Shown here in pieces: positions 1 through 8,674 of a stretch of 64,000 bases of DNA (the first letter of the stretch is position 1; each line of letters opens with the position of its first letter). Source of the DNA: Weeksellaceae bacterium (GTDB lineage Bacteria; Bacteroidota; Bacteroidia; Flavobacteriales; Weeksellaceae); contig OX460916.1 of assembly GCA_949788275.1 (NCBI GenBank), positions 2,542,001 to 2,606,000 of the forward strand, read 5' to 3'. The notes under the pieces are model-generated. The model did not search any database and was not told the DNA's origin. It saw only the letters and a list, made by a program, of their open reading frames with translations. A program made the position numbers and the translations under genes.

Positions 1-1587
1 GAGAATGGTCGTGGTATGGTTTCTTCACCTTCATTTAGAGGAACTACGGCATCGCAAACGGCTGTGATTTGGAATGGAATTAACATCAATTCGAATATCA
101 ATGGGCAGGTAGATTTTAATACGCTATTGGCATCCGCACAAGATCGGGTGACTATTCGCCCAGGAGGTGGAAGCATAGGCTATGGGACTGGAGCCATTGG
201 TGGAAGTATTCACTTGGAAAACACATTGAATTATAAGCCCGTAACAGCCCATGAAGTAAACCTAGGTTATGGTAGTTTCGATACGTGGCGAACGGGCTAT
301 CAGTATCGATTTGGAAATGGGAAATGGGCCTCGAATGTATCCTTTGAACGAAATCAATCGGCCAATGATTATGCGATTAATAAACACATTCAGAAAAATA
401 AAAATGGAAAATATTATTTGAATGCTGCGAATGCAAATGCGGGGTATAAATTAAGTCCTTACCATGAAATTCGTTTGTATTCTGCCTTTAATTGGGGAAG
501 TCGAGAGCTTAGCCTAATTGGGGAATATGAAACGCCCACCAAGTACGATCAACAAGATCTTAAGGTAATGACGGAGTGGATTTATCAGAAGAAGGGTTGG
601 CAATCTGAATTGAAATTGGCTTATCTCGAAGAGGAAACGAAGTATTTCTCGATGATTTACAATAGCAACTACGACCTACTGAATGTAAAAAATCTTATTG
701 CCAATTACTATTTGCGTAAGAAAATAAGCCCAAATCTTGAACTATCTGCTTTGGCTGAATTTATTCGAAATGAAGGCCGTGGAACCAATCTGGAGCAAAG
801 CGACCGACAATCGACTAATTTTGCCTTCATTGCTCAACACCAATTAAGCGATTATCTTAAATATGAAGCCAGTGTTCGACAAAACTTTTCGACTATTTAT
901 AACCAGCCCTTGGTCTATTCGCTGGGTATTAATTACCAACCCACGCCATGGTATCAGTTAAGGGCATCCCATTCTAAAAATTACCGAATACCGACCTTTA
1001 ATGATCTCTATTGGCAAACGGTAGGCAATAAAGACCTTAAGCCCGAATTGGCTTACCAATTTGAAGTTGGAAATGATATTATCTTTAAAGACTTTAGGGC
1101 ACAGACAAATGTATTCTACAACGCTATTAACGATATGATTATTTGGTCGCCAACCGAAGGAAGTTTTTGGAAACCGACGAATGAAGCGAAGGTTAAAACC
1201 TACGGCTTTGAATTAATGATGGACTATAGTTGGCGAAATTTTCAATTAAAAGGTCATTATTCTTATACCGAAGCAAAAAATAAAGCCACGAACGATTATT
1301 TAATTTATACCCCAAAACACAGGGCAACTTTTGGCTTAAATTATGCCTACAACCAATGGAATATTTGGTTACAGAACCAATGGAATGGTCGTGTATACAC
1401 CCAAAGCTCTAACCAGAAAAGCTTAAAAGGCTATAGTGTTAGTAACTTAGGTGTAAGTTATCAGCCCACTAAAATAATTTTAATGAGCGGCCAGGTAAAT
1501 AACCTTTTTAATCAGGTATACGAAAGCGTTGAAGATCGCTGGCAACCACGCTTACATTATATGTTAAACCTCAATATCAAATTATAA
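1..1587 (+). CDS. TonB-dependent outer membrane receptor, BtuB-like (5' partial)
   Basis: The reading frame is open from the first base, so the signal peptide, TonB box and part of the plug lie outside the window. What remains starts in the plug domain (an SPSFRGTTASQT segment followed by VIWNGININ, typical of the plug) and continues into alternating Tyr/Trp-rich strands of a 22-stranded barrel, ending in the usual C-terminal hydrophobic strand (LHYMLNLNIKL). Such receptors import scarce ligands using TonB energy. The next gene, 3 bases downstream, is a beta-propeller lipoprotein of a type often paired with cobalamin receptors in Bacteroidota, so corrinoid uptake is the best guess; siderophore uptake is the alternative. 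Receptor class is certain, ligand is inferred. Confidence 0.9.
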   Translation, partial: ENGRGMVSSPSFRGTTASQTAVIWNGININSNINGQVDFNTLLASAQDRVTIRPGGGSIGYGTGAIGGSIHLENTLNYKPVTAHEVNLGYGSFDTWRTGYQYRFGNGKWASNVSFERNQSANDYAINKHIQKNKNGKYYLNAANANAGYKLSPYHEIRLYSAFNWGSRELSLIGEYETPTKYDQQDLKVMTEWIYQKKGWQSELKLAYLEEETKYFSMIYNSNYDLLNVKNLIANYYLRKKISPNLELSALAEFIRNEGRGTNLEQSDRQSTNFAFIAQHQLSDYLKYEASVRQNFSTIYNQPLVYSLGINYQPTPWYQLRASHSKNYRIPTFNDLYWQTVGNKDLKPELAYQFEVGNDIIFKDFRAQTNVFYNAINDMIIWSPTEGSFWKPTNEAKVKTYGFELMMDYSWRNFQLKGHYSYTEAKNKATNDYLIYTPKHRATFGLNYAYNQWNIWLQNQWNGRVYTQSSNQKSLKGYSVSNLGVSYQPTKIILMSGQVNNLFNQVYESVEDRWQPRLHYMLNLNIKL

Positions 1588-1590
1588 TTC

Positions 1591-2658
1591 ATGAAAAAAT
1601 TAATTCAATATGGTCTGTATGCATTAATTGCTGGACTGACCTTACAATCGTGTAATAGTGATGACGATTCATCTGAAATAACCCCTCCTGGAGAAGCTTC
1701 GAAAAGTGTTTTAATCTTAAACGAAGGCGATTTTTCGAAGAATGAAGGTGAAATTACATTTATTACGGATACCGAAATAAAACAAAACTTTTTCCGAACG
1801 GTTAATCCCGGTAAAGTCTTAGGAAAAGTAGCTCAAAGTATGTTTATTTCAGATAAAATGAAACAAATTTATATTGTTGTAAACGGGTCAAACACCATAG
1901 AAATCGTTGATCAAAGTACCTTTAAATCGAAAGCAACCATATCGACTCAACTGCATAACCCTCGATTTGCTGCGGCCGATGAAACCTATCTGTACGTGAC
2001 CAATTGGGGCGATGGGTCGAATAAAAACGATGATTATGTCGCGGTATATAACCTATCGAATAATGCGTTTGTACGAAAAATAGCTGTTACAGAAGGTCCT
2101 GAAAAAATAATGTATGCAAACAACGAATTAATTGTAGCTCATAAAGGTGGCTATGGAAATGGGAATACTATTTCACTAATCGATCTAAAGAACAACGATC
2201 AAATAACACCCGTTCTTGTAGGCGATGTACCAACAGCAATTGAAAAGGAAGGGGATTACTTGTTCGTGTTGGCACAGGGACTAGAATATGCTCAACCCAC
2301 TGTTCCTGGGAAACTGACTCGTTTTAATCTAAAAACCAACAAAATCGATTATAATATTAGCTTTAAAAAAGGAGAATTCCCTTCTCATCTAGCCAAAGAA
2401 AATGGTCAGTTATACTATATCCTTAACAAAGCCATTTACCGCATTGGGTTAAATGACAAGACATTGCCGTCGAAACCATTGTTTGGTACAACAGCACAGA
2501 ATGTATATGGGTTTAGTATAAAAGACGATGCAGTTTATGTAGCTGATGCACTAAACTTTACGGGTAATGGTAAACTATTTAAGTTCACGCTCAATGGGAC
2601 TTTATCGAATACCTATACGACAGGCGTTATGCCCAATGGCATATATTTTAACGATTAA
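1591..2658 (+). CDS. YncE/DUF5074-like beta-propeller surface lipoprotein
   Basis: A 355-residue protein with a lipoprotein signal peptide (lipobox LQSC, Cys at about residue 20) followed by an Asp/Ser linker. The body has repeating beta-strand blades (segments such as IYIVVNGSNTIEIVD and LYVTNWGDG) as in YncE-like seven-bladed propellers and DUF5074 proteins. It starts 3 bases after the TonB-dependent receptor stop, so the two are cotranscribed and probably act together at the outer membrane. Family knowledge suggests ligand capture next to a receptor, often for corrinoids; nothing in this sequence alone proves the ligand. Confidence 0.8.
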   Translation: MKKLIQYGLYALIAGLTLQSCNSDDDSSEITPPGEASKSVLILNEGDFSKNEGEITFITDTEIKQNFFRTVNPGKVLGKVAQSMFISDKMKQIYIVVNGSNTIEIVDQSTFKSKATISTQLHNPRFAAADETYLYVTNWGDGSNKNDDYVAVYNLSNNAFVRKIAVTEGPEKIMYANNELIVAHKGGYGNGNTISLIDLKNNDQITPVLVGDVPTAIEKEGDYLFVLAQGLEYAQPTVPGKLTRFNLKTNKIDYNISFKKGEFPSHLAKENGQLYYILNKAIYRIGLNDKTLPSKPLFGTTAQNVYGFSIKDDAVYVADALNFTGNGKLFKFTLNGTLSNTYTTGVMPNGIYFND

Positions 2659-2670
2659 TACCATGGAAGC

Positions 2671-3576
2671 TTAGGCTTCCATTTTTTTTGGACGAAACTG
2701 TTGAAAAATAATTCGTGCATTAAATACCAAAATGGAAATAAAAATAAGCCCGTAGGCAAAGATTTGATTAACGTTGATATCTTCTTTGTAGTAGAAAATT
2801 GCCAAGATAAAATTCACAATTGGGTTTAGATAGATTAAGATTCCAATCGTCGATGAATTAATCCCCTTTAAAGCAAAGTTGTTTAAAAACATGGGAATAA
2901 TCGTAAATAGTAATACTATGGCTGAAATACAATAATAAAAAACAGGTTCTGTAGGCACGGGTCCTGCCATGGTAAATACAAAAGGCAGCATTAATATGGC
3001 TACAACCACTAGTTGCGTCATTAAAAGGTTAAAACTATCAAAGCGATTGAGTTGACGCTGAATAATTAAATAAAATGCGAAAGCCAAAGCGACAAACAAG
3101 CTGTACAACAAGTCTTCTAAATGCCCAAATGATAAAATTAAACAACTAACAACGCTTAAACCAACGGCTAGCCACTTCTCTTTTCCCAATTGTTCTTTTA
3201 AAATAAAATAGCCCAATAACGTGGTTAAAATAGGACACACCAAATAGGTTAATGAAGCCGCTTTTACACTCACATGGTTCATAACGATAATAAACACCAA
3301 CCAATTCGCCATCAGAATCATGGAACCTACGACAATCAGCGTTCCAAGCTTTCGCCTTTCCTGAAGGGCTAACCCTTTAAATAGCTGGTAATCGTTCTTA
3401 ATTTTGTCCCGACGGAAACCTATATTAATAATCATTAGAACAATGACACTAATGTACAAGCGATAGAAAAGAATATCCAACGAAGGAAAATGCGCAATTG
3501 GTTTTAGTCCGAAACTAAAAAACCCCCACATAAAGTAGGCGATTACTGCAGAAATTATATATTTTGATTGATTCAC
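2671..3576 (-). CDS. rarD: EamA-family permease, RarD-like
   Basis: A 301-residue inner membrane protein with about ten hydrophobic segments in two EamA repeats. The N-terminus (YFMWGFFSFGLKPI, then DILFYRLYISVIVLM) fits the RarD subgroup of drug/metabolite transporters. Family members are putative exporters of small metabolites; the substrate here is unknown. It converges with the receptor operon on the left (13-base gap) and is divergent from tadA on the right, whose upstream region it overlaps only if an early tadA start were used. RarD subgroup call is moderately sure. Confidence 0.8.
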   Translation of the reverse strand: MNQSKYIISAVIAYFMWGFFSFGLKPIAHFPSLDILFYRLYISVIVLMIINIGFRRDKIKNDYQLFKGLALQERRKLGTLIVVGSMILMANWLVFIIVMNHVSVKAASLTYLVCPILTTLLGYFILKEQLGKEKWLAVGLSVVSCLILSFGHLEDLLYSLFVALAFAFYLIIQRQLNRFDSFNLLMTQLVVVAILMLPFVFTMAGPVPTEPVFYYCISAIVLLFTIIPMFLNNFALKGINSSTIGILIYLNPIVNFILAIFYYKEDINVNQIFAYGLIFISILVFNARIIFQQFRPKKMEA

Positions 3577-3693
3577 GACAATTCAGAATTAGAGGATATA
3601 GGGTATTTTCCTCCAAACGTAATCATTTTCAGTAAAACAAAATGGTGTTTTTCAGTAAAAAACGTATTAATTTTGAACTTTAATCTTTCCCTT

Positions 3694-4134
3694 ATGGACA
3701 ATCCTTTTTCGGACGAATATTTTATGCGTATGGCCCTGAATGAAGCCATGAATGCTTTTGAACAAGATGAAATTCCGGTTGGAGCGATTATTGTTTCCAA
3801 CAACCGTATTTTAGCCAAAACCCATAACTTAACCGAAACACTGACCGACGTAACGGCTCATGCCGAAATGCAAGCCATTACTTCGGCCTCCAATTATTTA
3901 GGGGGCAAGTACCTACAAAACTGCACCATGTACGTTACTTTAGAACCTTGTATAATGTGTGGAGGAGCCTTGTATTGGAGTCAAATTACAAAAGTTGTCT
4001 ATGGTGCCTCGGATCCACAACGAGGGTTTAAATCGAAGATGGATAGCTTACATCCTAAAACCGAAATTGTATCCGGTATTTTAGCTGAAGAATGCGGTGA
4101 ACTCATGAAAGCATTCTTTAAACGAAAGCGTTAG
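3694..4134 (+). CDS. tadA: tRNA-specific adenosine deaminase TadA
   Basis: A 146-residue cytidine/deoxycytidylate deaminase-fold enzyme that converts A34 to inosine in the tRNA-Arg(ACG) anticodon. The zinc site is complete: His-Ala-Glu at residues 56-58 and PCIMC at 85-89. The frame is open 126 bases further upstream, but that stretch overlaps rarD and looks non-coding. The Met at 3694 (MDNPFSDEYFMRMALNEA) gives the normal length and N-terminal helix of TadA. Its 3' end overlaps the convergent hydrolase gene by 4 bases. Confidence 0.93.
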   Translation: MDNPFSDEYFMRMALNEAMNAFEQDEIPVGAIIVSNNRILAKTHNLTETLTDVTAHAEMQAITSASNYLGGKYLQNCTMYVTLEPCIMCGGALYWSQITKVVYGASDPQRGFKSKMDSLHPKTEIVSGILAEECGELMKAFFKRKR

Positions 4135-4889
4135 ACCAAGCTTAGGATATGATGAAGCAGATCGATTACTTCTTCTTGATTTTCAATATACGTCATATGG
4201 GCACTTGGAAAGGTATAAATCTCTAACAAATCGCGCATCGGCAACAACATACAAAAAGCATCAGCGTCCACTGTTTCATCAAATGCCCCATTAATCACCA
4301 GCATTGGTTTAGGGAAATCGTAGAAAACATAGGTTCTGTTGGGTCTTTCAGCCATGCCTCTTAAAGCAGCCTGAGCGCCCTTCACTGAAGTTTCGTTGGC
4401 AATGGTTTTCAACAAAGAGATGGTCTCTGGAAAATGTTTTTTGTATTCTTCGGTAAACAAGCCAGGAATTGACAATTTAATCAAAGCCTCTAAATTCCGT
4501 TCAACGGTTTTACATGCCTTGCGGCGAAGATTTTTACGCTCGTCATCGTCGTCTAAAGAAGTGGAATTAATCAATACAAAAGCATTTAATCGTTGGGCAT
4601 AAATATCGGCTAAGGCCAATGCGACATAGCCCCCCATTGAATGACCAACCACGGTAGCTTGCTCAATACCCAAGTAATCTAACACCGCAATTACTTCACT
4701 GGCTAAATCGTCCATATCACTAATTTCTGACGTAACAGCCGAATGGCCATGTCCAGGGAAATCGATTAATATACACCGATGGCTATCTTTCAATTGGCTA
4801 ACTATCGGGTACCAAATCGCACTATTCTCCAGATATCCATGCAAAAAAACCAAAGGTTTACCCGCTCCAATTTGTTGATACGCTAACAT
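4131..4889 (-). CDS. alpha/beta hydrolase
   Basis: A 252-residue alpha/beta-hydrolase fold protein without signal peptide. It shows the HG oxyanion motif (FLHGYLENSAIW, residues 15-26), the nucleophile elbow GHSMGG with Ser84, an acid candidate in INGAFDETVD and a C-terminal His in SAHMTYIE. The compact cap and overall form resemble MenH/BioH-type esterases and haloperoxidase-like hydrolases. Substrate unknown. It stands alone, convergent with tadA. Confidence 0.85.
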   Translation of the reverse strand: MLAYQQIGAGKPLVFLHGYLENSAIWYPIVSQLKDSHRCILIDFPGHGHSAVTSEISDMDDLASEVIAVLDYLGIEQATVVGHSMGGYVALALADIYAQRLNAFVLINSTSLDDDDERKNLRRKACKTVERNLEALIKLSIPGLFTEEYKKHFPETISLLKTIANETSVKGAQAALRGMAERPNRTYVFYDFPKPMLVINGAFDETVDADAFCMLLPMRDLLEIYTFPSAHMTYIENQEEVIDLLHHILSLV

Positions 4890-4937
4890 TATTCTACATT
4901 TAGATCATGGCAAATTTACACCTTATGAAACCATTCA

Positions 4938-4973
4938 CCTACATCCTCGTTCTTTTTTGCTTGACAGGCTAGG
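4938..4973 (+). pseudogene. possible decayed signal-peptide start
   Basis: An ATG here opens MKPFTYILVLFCLTG and then hits a stop, after which the frame continues briefly (GQEVDVRNS). The opening resembles the start of the lipoprotein encoded about 160 bases downstream (MKPFIALFFGILLVTSC). It may be a relic of a duplicated lipoprotein gene; the similarity is short and could be chance. Confidence 0.25.
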
Positions 4974-5098
4974 GACAAGAAGTTGATGTTCGGAACTCAA
5001 CCATTTGTTCCCCATTTGTTCTCCATTCGCTCAATCTAGAATAGATACCTTAAAAGTGAGATTAAAATAATACTTTTACATCACCATAAACACACACA

Positions 5099-5683
5099 AT
5101 GAAACCATTTATTGCTCTATTTTTTGGAATTTTACTTGTCACAAGCTGCCAAGACACGAAAACCCCAACCATTTACCCGCGTAAAGTGGGGGTGGATTCA
5201 GTCTATGCAAATCTTATCGTGCAACCACAAGTGGAAAAAAAGACAACGAAAATAGCGGTTAGCCCATCCAATGTAACAAAGCCTAAAATCGAAGCACAGG
5301 GCACACCGACACAACAGAAAGTACAGGTGGATCAGAAAGTGGGTTTAAGTGCCAATACAACACGAGACACTTTAAAAATAACGTACGCCAAGGCGGAAGC
5401 TAATCCCACAAAAGCAGCTGGTCAGACCAATTTATTCTCGTTTAATTCCGATACAGCGAAGAAAGTTTCCATTAAGATTATCGCCCAAGATACCCTGGCC
5501 AATTTACGCATCAACCATATTCAAGGACCCGTTGATAGCATTAAAGGTGGACCATTTGGAAAAACAATCATTTACAATTTACCAGCAAGAGGGTATTATC
5601 ACTTTTCAGTCTCTGAAAAACCTAGCCTTGGCAAGCCCTATACAGGGACGTATAAGGTCGAAGTAAAACTCTTGTGGAAATAG
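5099..5683 (+). CDS. hypothetical lipoprotein
   Basis: A 194-residue predicted lipoprotein: short signal peptide with lipobox LVTSC (Cys17), then a Thr/Lys/Pro/Gln-rich, probably unstructured region to about residue 110. The C-terminal part looks like a beta-rich domain (IKIIAQDTLANLRI, then YYHFSVSEKP and YKVEVKLLWK). I do not recognise the family. It has no close operon partner; the region after it is filled with short direct repeats. Confidence 0.75.
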   Translation: MKPFIALFFGILLVTSCQDTKTPTIYPRKVGVDSVYANLIVQPQVEKKTTKIAVSPSNVTKPKIEAQGTPTQQKVQVDQKVGLSANTTRDTLKITYAKAEANPTKAAGQTNLFSFNSDTAKKVSIKIIAQDTLANLRINHIQGPVDSIKGGPFGKTIIYNLPARGYYHFSVSEKPSLGKPYTGTYKVEVKLLWK

Positions 5684-5775
5684 AGAATTGGATGTTAGAT
5701 GTTGGATATTGGATATTAGATATTAGATATTGGATTTAGATGTTGGATGTTGGATGTTGGACATGAGATGTTAGC
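5684..5775. repeat. degenerate tandem repeat of GGATGTTAGAT / GATATTAGAT type
   Basis: Directly after the lipoprotein stop there are about eight imperfect copies of a 7-14 base unit (GATGTT, GATATT, AGAT). The same unit recurs at 20420-20443 and, on the opposite strand, at 33678-33735, always in intergenic DNA. The rest of the gap to 6005 shows no gene. Confidence 0.75.
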
Positions 5776-6005
5776 GTTTTGAATGCTAAAAATAAAGAGA
5801 TTTTGTCCGTAAAAAAGATGAATGAAGGTGGTCGCAAGTCTACTATTCCTACAAAATTGCGGTCACTTAAACGCTGGAAGTGAACTAATCTTTCTAATGA
5901 TTATGAACGAAAGACGTGTTGCTTTTGTGTGTTTAAAATACGATTTCGACTTCTTGCTGTTTTTTTCTATCACCTAAAATCTAGATACTTCCATCGAATT
6001 GCGAA

Positions 6006-6629
6006 TTACTCATAATACAAACGATAATTCAGTGTATAGCCTTTAAGAATCGGCTCATTTTTTAAGGACATATCATCGCGTTTCCCCCAATAGAGTTGGG
6101 TATTTTTCTTTCCCCCTATAAGATCAAAATATCCATTGGCTTCTGGGCAAAACGGGTTATCATAAGCCGTTTCTAAAGCGATATAGTAATCCTGATGCGC
6201 ATTCTTGGGAATTGATAAATCGATTGGGAAAATATATTTTCCTTCGTACCCCTTCTCTACTTCAAACCATCGTTCACGAATTAAATTAACCACCGGGTTA
6301 ACCCCACTAAGAATCATCGGTTTAAAATAAAAGACCGTATTGCATTTATTTTTCACCAAAGGCGGATTGTCGAAGATTAATTCAATCGCTTTTATCCGAA
6401 CCGCTTTTCCTTTGGGAAGAAGCAGTGTAGAAGCAATAATTATCCCTTGATTGGTATGATCGATTAGTTGTTCCTTTTTCTTAAAAGATGGTCGATAGGT
6501 TGCATAGCCTTGATAATTCATTAGTTCAATCTTGGCTAAAGAAATCGTATCCCCCCACTGTGCATTCAGAAAAAAAACGGGAAAAACAGTGAAACAGATC
6601 ACCCAAATAAACTTGGTCATTTCGGACAT
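6006..6629 (-). CDS. hypothetical secreted protein
   Basis: A 207-residue protein with an N-terminal signal peptide (FIWVICFTVFPVFFLNAQ, cleavage likely after Ala-Gln near residue 24). The mature part is rich in beta strands and aromatic residues (YQGYATYRPSF, KGYTLNYRLYYE). It could start at 6629 or at the Met three codons on. I do not recognise the family. It lies downstream of the trans-sulfuration gene, but a clear terminator separates them. Confidence 0.7.
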   Translation of the reverse strand: MSEMTKFIWVICFTVFPVFFLNAQWGDTISLAKIELMNYQGYATYRPSFKKKEQLIDHTNQGIIIASTLLLPKGKAVRIKAIELIFDNPPLVKNKCNTVFYFKPMILSGVNPVVNLIRERWFEVEKGYEGKYIFPIDLSIPKNAHQDYYIALETAYDNPFCPEANGYFDLIGGKKNTQLYWGKRDDMSLKNEPILKGYTLNYRLYYE

Positions 6630-6644
6630 ATTCTAAAGTTCAAT

Positions 6645-6684
6645 AAAAAAAGCGAAGGCCGTTCTAGACCTAGAACACCTTCGC
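6645..6684 (-). terminator. intrinsic terminator
   Basis: On the minus strand a strong hairpin (GCGAAGG paired with CCTTCGC, inner arms GTTCTAG/CTAGAAC) is followed by seven U residues. It ends transcription of the trans-sulfuration gene at 6720-7877. Confidence 0.85.
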
Positions 6685-6719
6685 TTTCGCATTATTCTTA
6701 TCGAAATAACAACTGTTAA

Positions 6720-7877
6720 CTACCCTTCAATTAGAGCAAAAACACGGGTTAAATCTTCTAATAAATCATCGATATCTTCAATCCCTACACTTAAACGAAT
6801 TAAATCATCGGTAATCCCAATTTCAGCTCGTTTTTCAGCTGGAATCGAAGCATGGGTCATAGTAGCTGGATGATTCGCTAACGATTCAACTCCCCCTAAA
6901 GATTCGGCTAACGTAAACACGTTTAAATTTTCTAAAATTTTAAAAGCATCGGCTTGTTTTCCCGACTTTAAGGTGAATGTTACCATTCCTCCAAAATCTT
7001 TCATTTGCTTTTTAGCAATAGCATGTTGAGGGTGATTTTCTAAACCAGGGTAATACACTTGGTCTACTTTATCTTGCCCCACTAAGAACTCGGCCACTTT
7101 ACGGCCATTAAAACAATGACGATCCATACGAACAGCCAGTGTTTTAATTCCTCTTAACACTAAGTAAGAATCCTGAGGACCTAAAATTCCTCCGGTTGCA
7201 AATAGATTAAAATGGACCTCTTTCGCTAACTCTTCTGAATTTACCACAATTGCTCCAGCGACTAAATCCGAGTGTCCGCCTAAGTATTTTGTTGCTGAAT
7301 GCATCACGATATCGGCACCTAATTCAATAGGACGTTGTAAATAAGGTGAAGCAAAGGTATTATCAACAGCGACCAAAACATCGGCTTTCTTCGCTTTCGT
7401 TGCTTTAGCCACTTCTTCAATATCCACTACTTTCATCAAAGGATTGGTGGGTGTCTCAATCCAAATCATTTTGGTATTGTCGTTCATTAACTCCACAATC
7501 GCATCAACATTGGTCATATCGACGAAATGGAATTTCAAACCATATTTTGAATAAACACGGGTAAATAATCGGTAAGAACCACCGTATAAATCGTCCATAG
7601 CGATGATTTCATCTCCAGGTTTAAACAACTTTAGAACCCCATCAATGGCTGCTAAACCAGAACCAAAAGCAAAACCGGCTACCCCGCTTTCAATAGATGC
7701 TAACGCATTTTCTAAAGCTGAACGCGTCGGGTTTTCACCCCGAGAATATTCGTAACCTTTGTGTTGACCTGGGCTTGTTTGTGCATAGGTAGACGTTTGG
7801 TAAATAGGCGGCATTACAGCGCCTGTCGATGGATCATGTTGTTGACCACCATGTATTGTTTTTGTATTGAATTTCAT
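6720..7877 (-). CDS. metB: PLP-dependent trans-sulfuration enzyme (cystathionine gamma-synthase/lyase)
   Basis: A 385-residue Cys/Met metabolism PLP enzyme. Seen: the YSRGENPTR segment near residue 44-52, substrate-binding ETPTNP at 141-146, and the PLP lysine in SATKYLGGHSD (Lys197). The family joins O-acyl-homoserine with cysteine to make cystathionine (MetB) or cleaves cystathionine (gamma-lyase); sequence alone does not separate them, so the symbol is provisional. A -7 box TAACTTTG lies about 25 bases upstream of the start. No SAM or other riboswitch is visible in the leader. Monocistronic, closed by its own terminator. Confidence 0.88.
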   Translation of the reverse strand: MKFNTKTIHGGQQHDPSTGAVMPPIYQTSTYAQTSPGQHKGYEYSRGENPTRSALENALASIESGVAGFAFGSGLAAIDGVLKLFKPGDEIIAMDDLYGGSYRLFTRVYSKYGLKFHFVDMTNVDAIVELMNDNTKMIWIETPTNPLMKVVDIEEVAKATKAKKADVLVAVDNTFASPYLQRPIELGADIVMHSATKYLGGHSDLVAGAIVVNSEELAKEVHFNLFATGGILGPQDSYLVLRGIKTLAVRMDRHCFNGRKVAEFLVGQDKVDQVYYPGLENHPQHAIAKKQMKDFGGMVTFTLKSGKQADAFKILENLNVFTLAESLGGVESLANHPATMTHASIPAEKRAEIGITDDLIRLSVGIEDIDDLLEDLTRVFALIEG

Positions 7878-7951
7878 TTTGAATCACTTTTTAAGGTCTA
7901 ACAAAGTTAGAAAGTTTTTCGAATGCTTCAACCTAAAAACAAAAGATGTTC

Positions 7952-8674
7952 TTATTGAAATAATTCATGCAATACGTGCAATGATTTTGGTTTCTTGAAA
8001 TTGGTGGTATGAATCTGGTAATACTTAACCAACAGCTCTACAAGAAGATGACGTTGAGCTTGATTAAATTGATTAGTTGATTCTTGGTTAAAGTCGAGAG
8101 TCAAAAGCTTTTTAAACAATATTGTCTCCTGCTCATTAAGCATATTAATCGATGTTTTACCATCGGTAAAAAACCCGTTTTCTAAATCGAAAAATACCCC
8201 TTGATCCTGCTCTAAATTAGGGTAAAAACCTATAAAGTAACTCAATTGAAGCAGGAAAATTAAATGAAAATCGGCATAGTGTTCTTCTTTGCGATCAAAA
8301 GCCTTTAAATTCTCCGTTAAGAAGGCATACAGGGGTTCGCTTTCTTCCTCATTTTTAAGCACCAAGGAAAGAAATTCGGCCATAAAAAAAACGATGGCTG
8401 ATTTAACGGGATGAAAATGCAAGCTTTCGTAATAATGGGCCGTTTGAGCCGAATTCAAAAACACCAAAGATTGATCTGTTCCTTTATGTGAAAAAGCAAC
8501 ATCGATTTCCGCTAATGGAAAATACAAGGCTGAATTCCTTTTTTTCTTGGCGAAAACCCCTTTCGCGATAAACGACTTTAAGCCGAAACGTGCTGTAAAA
8601 CAACGCACAACCAAACTCGTATCACCGTATTTGATACTGGATAATACAATCGCCTTGCTTTCTAAGATTTTCAT
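7952..8674 (-). CDS. recO: DNA repair protein RecO
   Basis: A 240-residue RecO: N-terminal OB fold (ESKAIVLSSIKYGDTSLVVRC, residues 4-24) followed by the all-helical C-terminal domain. RecO loads RecA on SSB-coated DNA with RecR in recombinational gap repair. The zinc-binding cysteines of some RecO proteins are absent here. Its start overlaps the stop of porZ by one base (TAATG), so translation is probably coupled. Confidence 0.92.
   Translation of the reverse strand: MKILESKAIVLSSIKYGDTSLVVRCFTARFGLKSFIAKGVFAKKKRNSALYFPLAEIDVAFSHKGTDQSLVFLNSAQTAHYYESLHFHPVKSAIVFFMAEFLSLVLKNEEESEPLYAFLTENLKAFDRKEEHYADFHLIFLLQLSYFIGFYPNLEQDQGVFFDLENGFFTDGKTSINMLNEQETILFKKLLTLDFNQESTNQFNQAQRHLLVELLVKYYQIHTTNFKKPKSLHVLHELFQ

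Noticed and set aside
3573-3818. Open frame antisense to tadA
   Set aside because: Shadow of tadA and the rarD/tadA spacer; no start signal or family.
5684-5775. Short tandem repeats as a CRISPR array
   Set aside because: Units are 7-14 bases without unique spacers and no cas gene is in the window.
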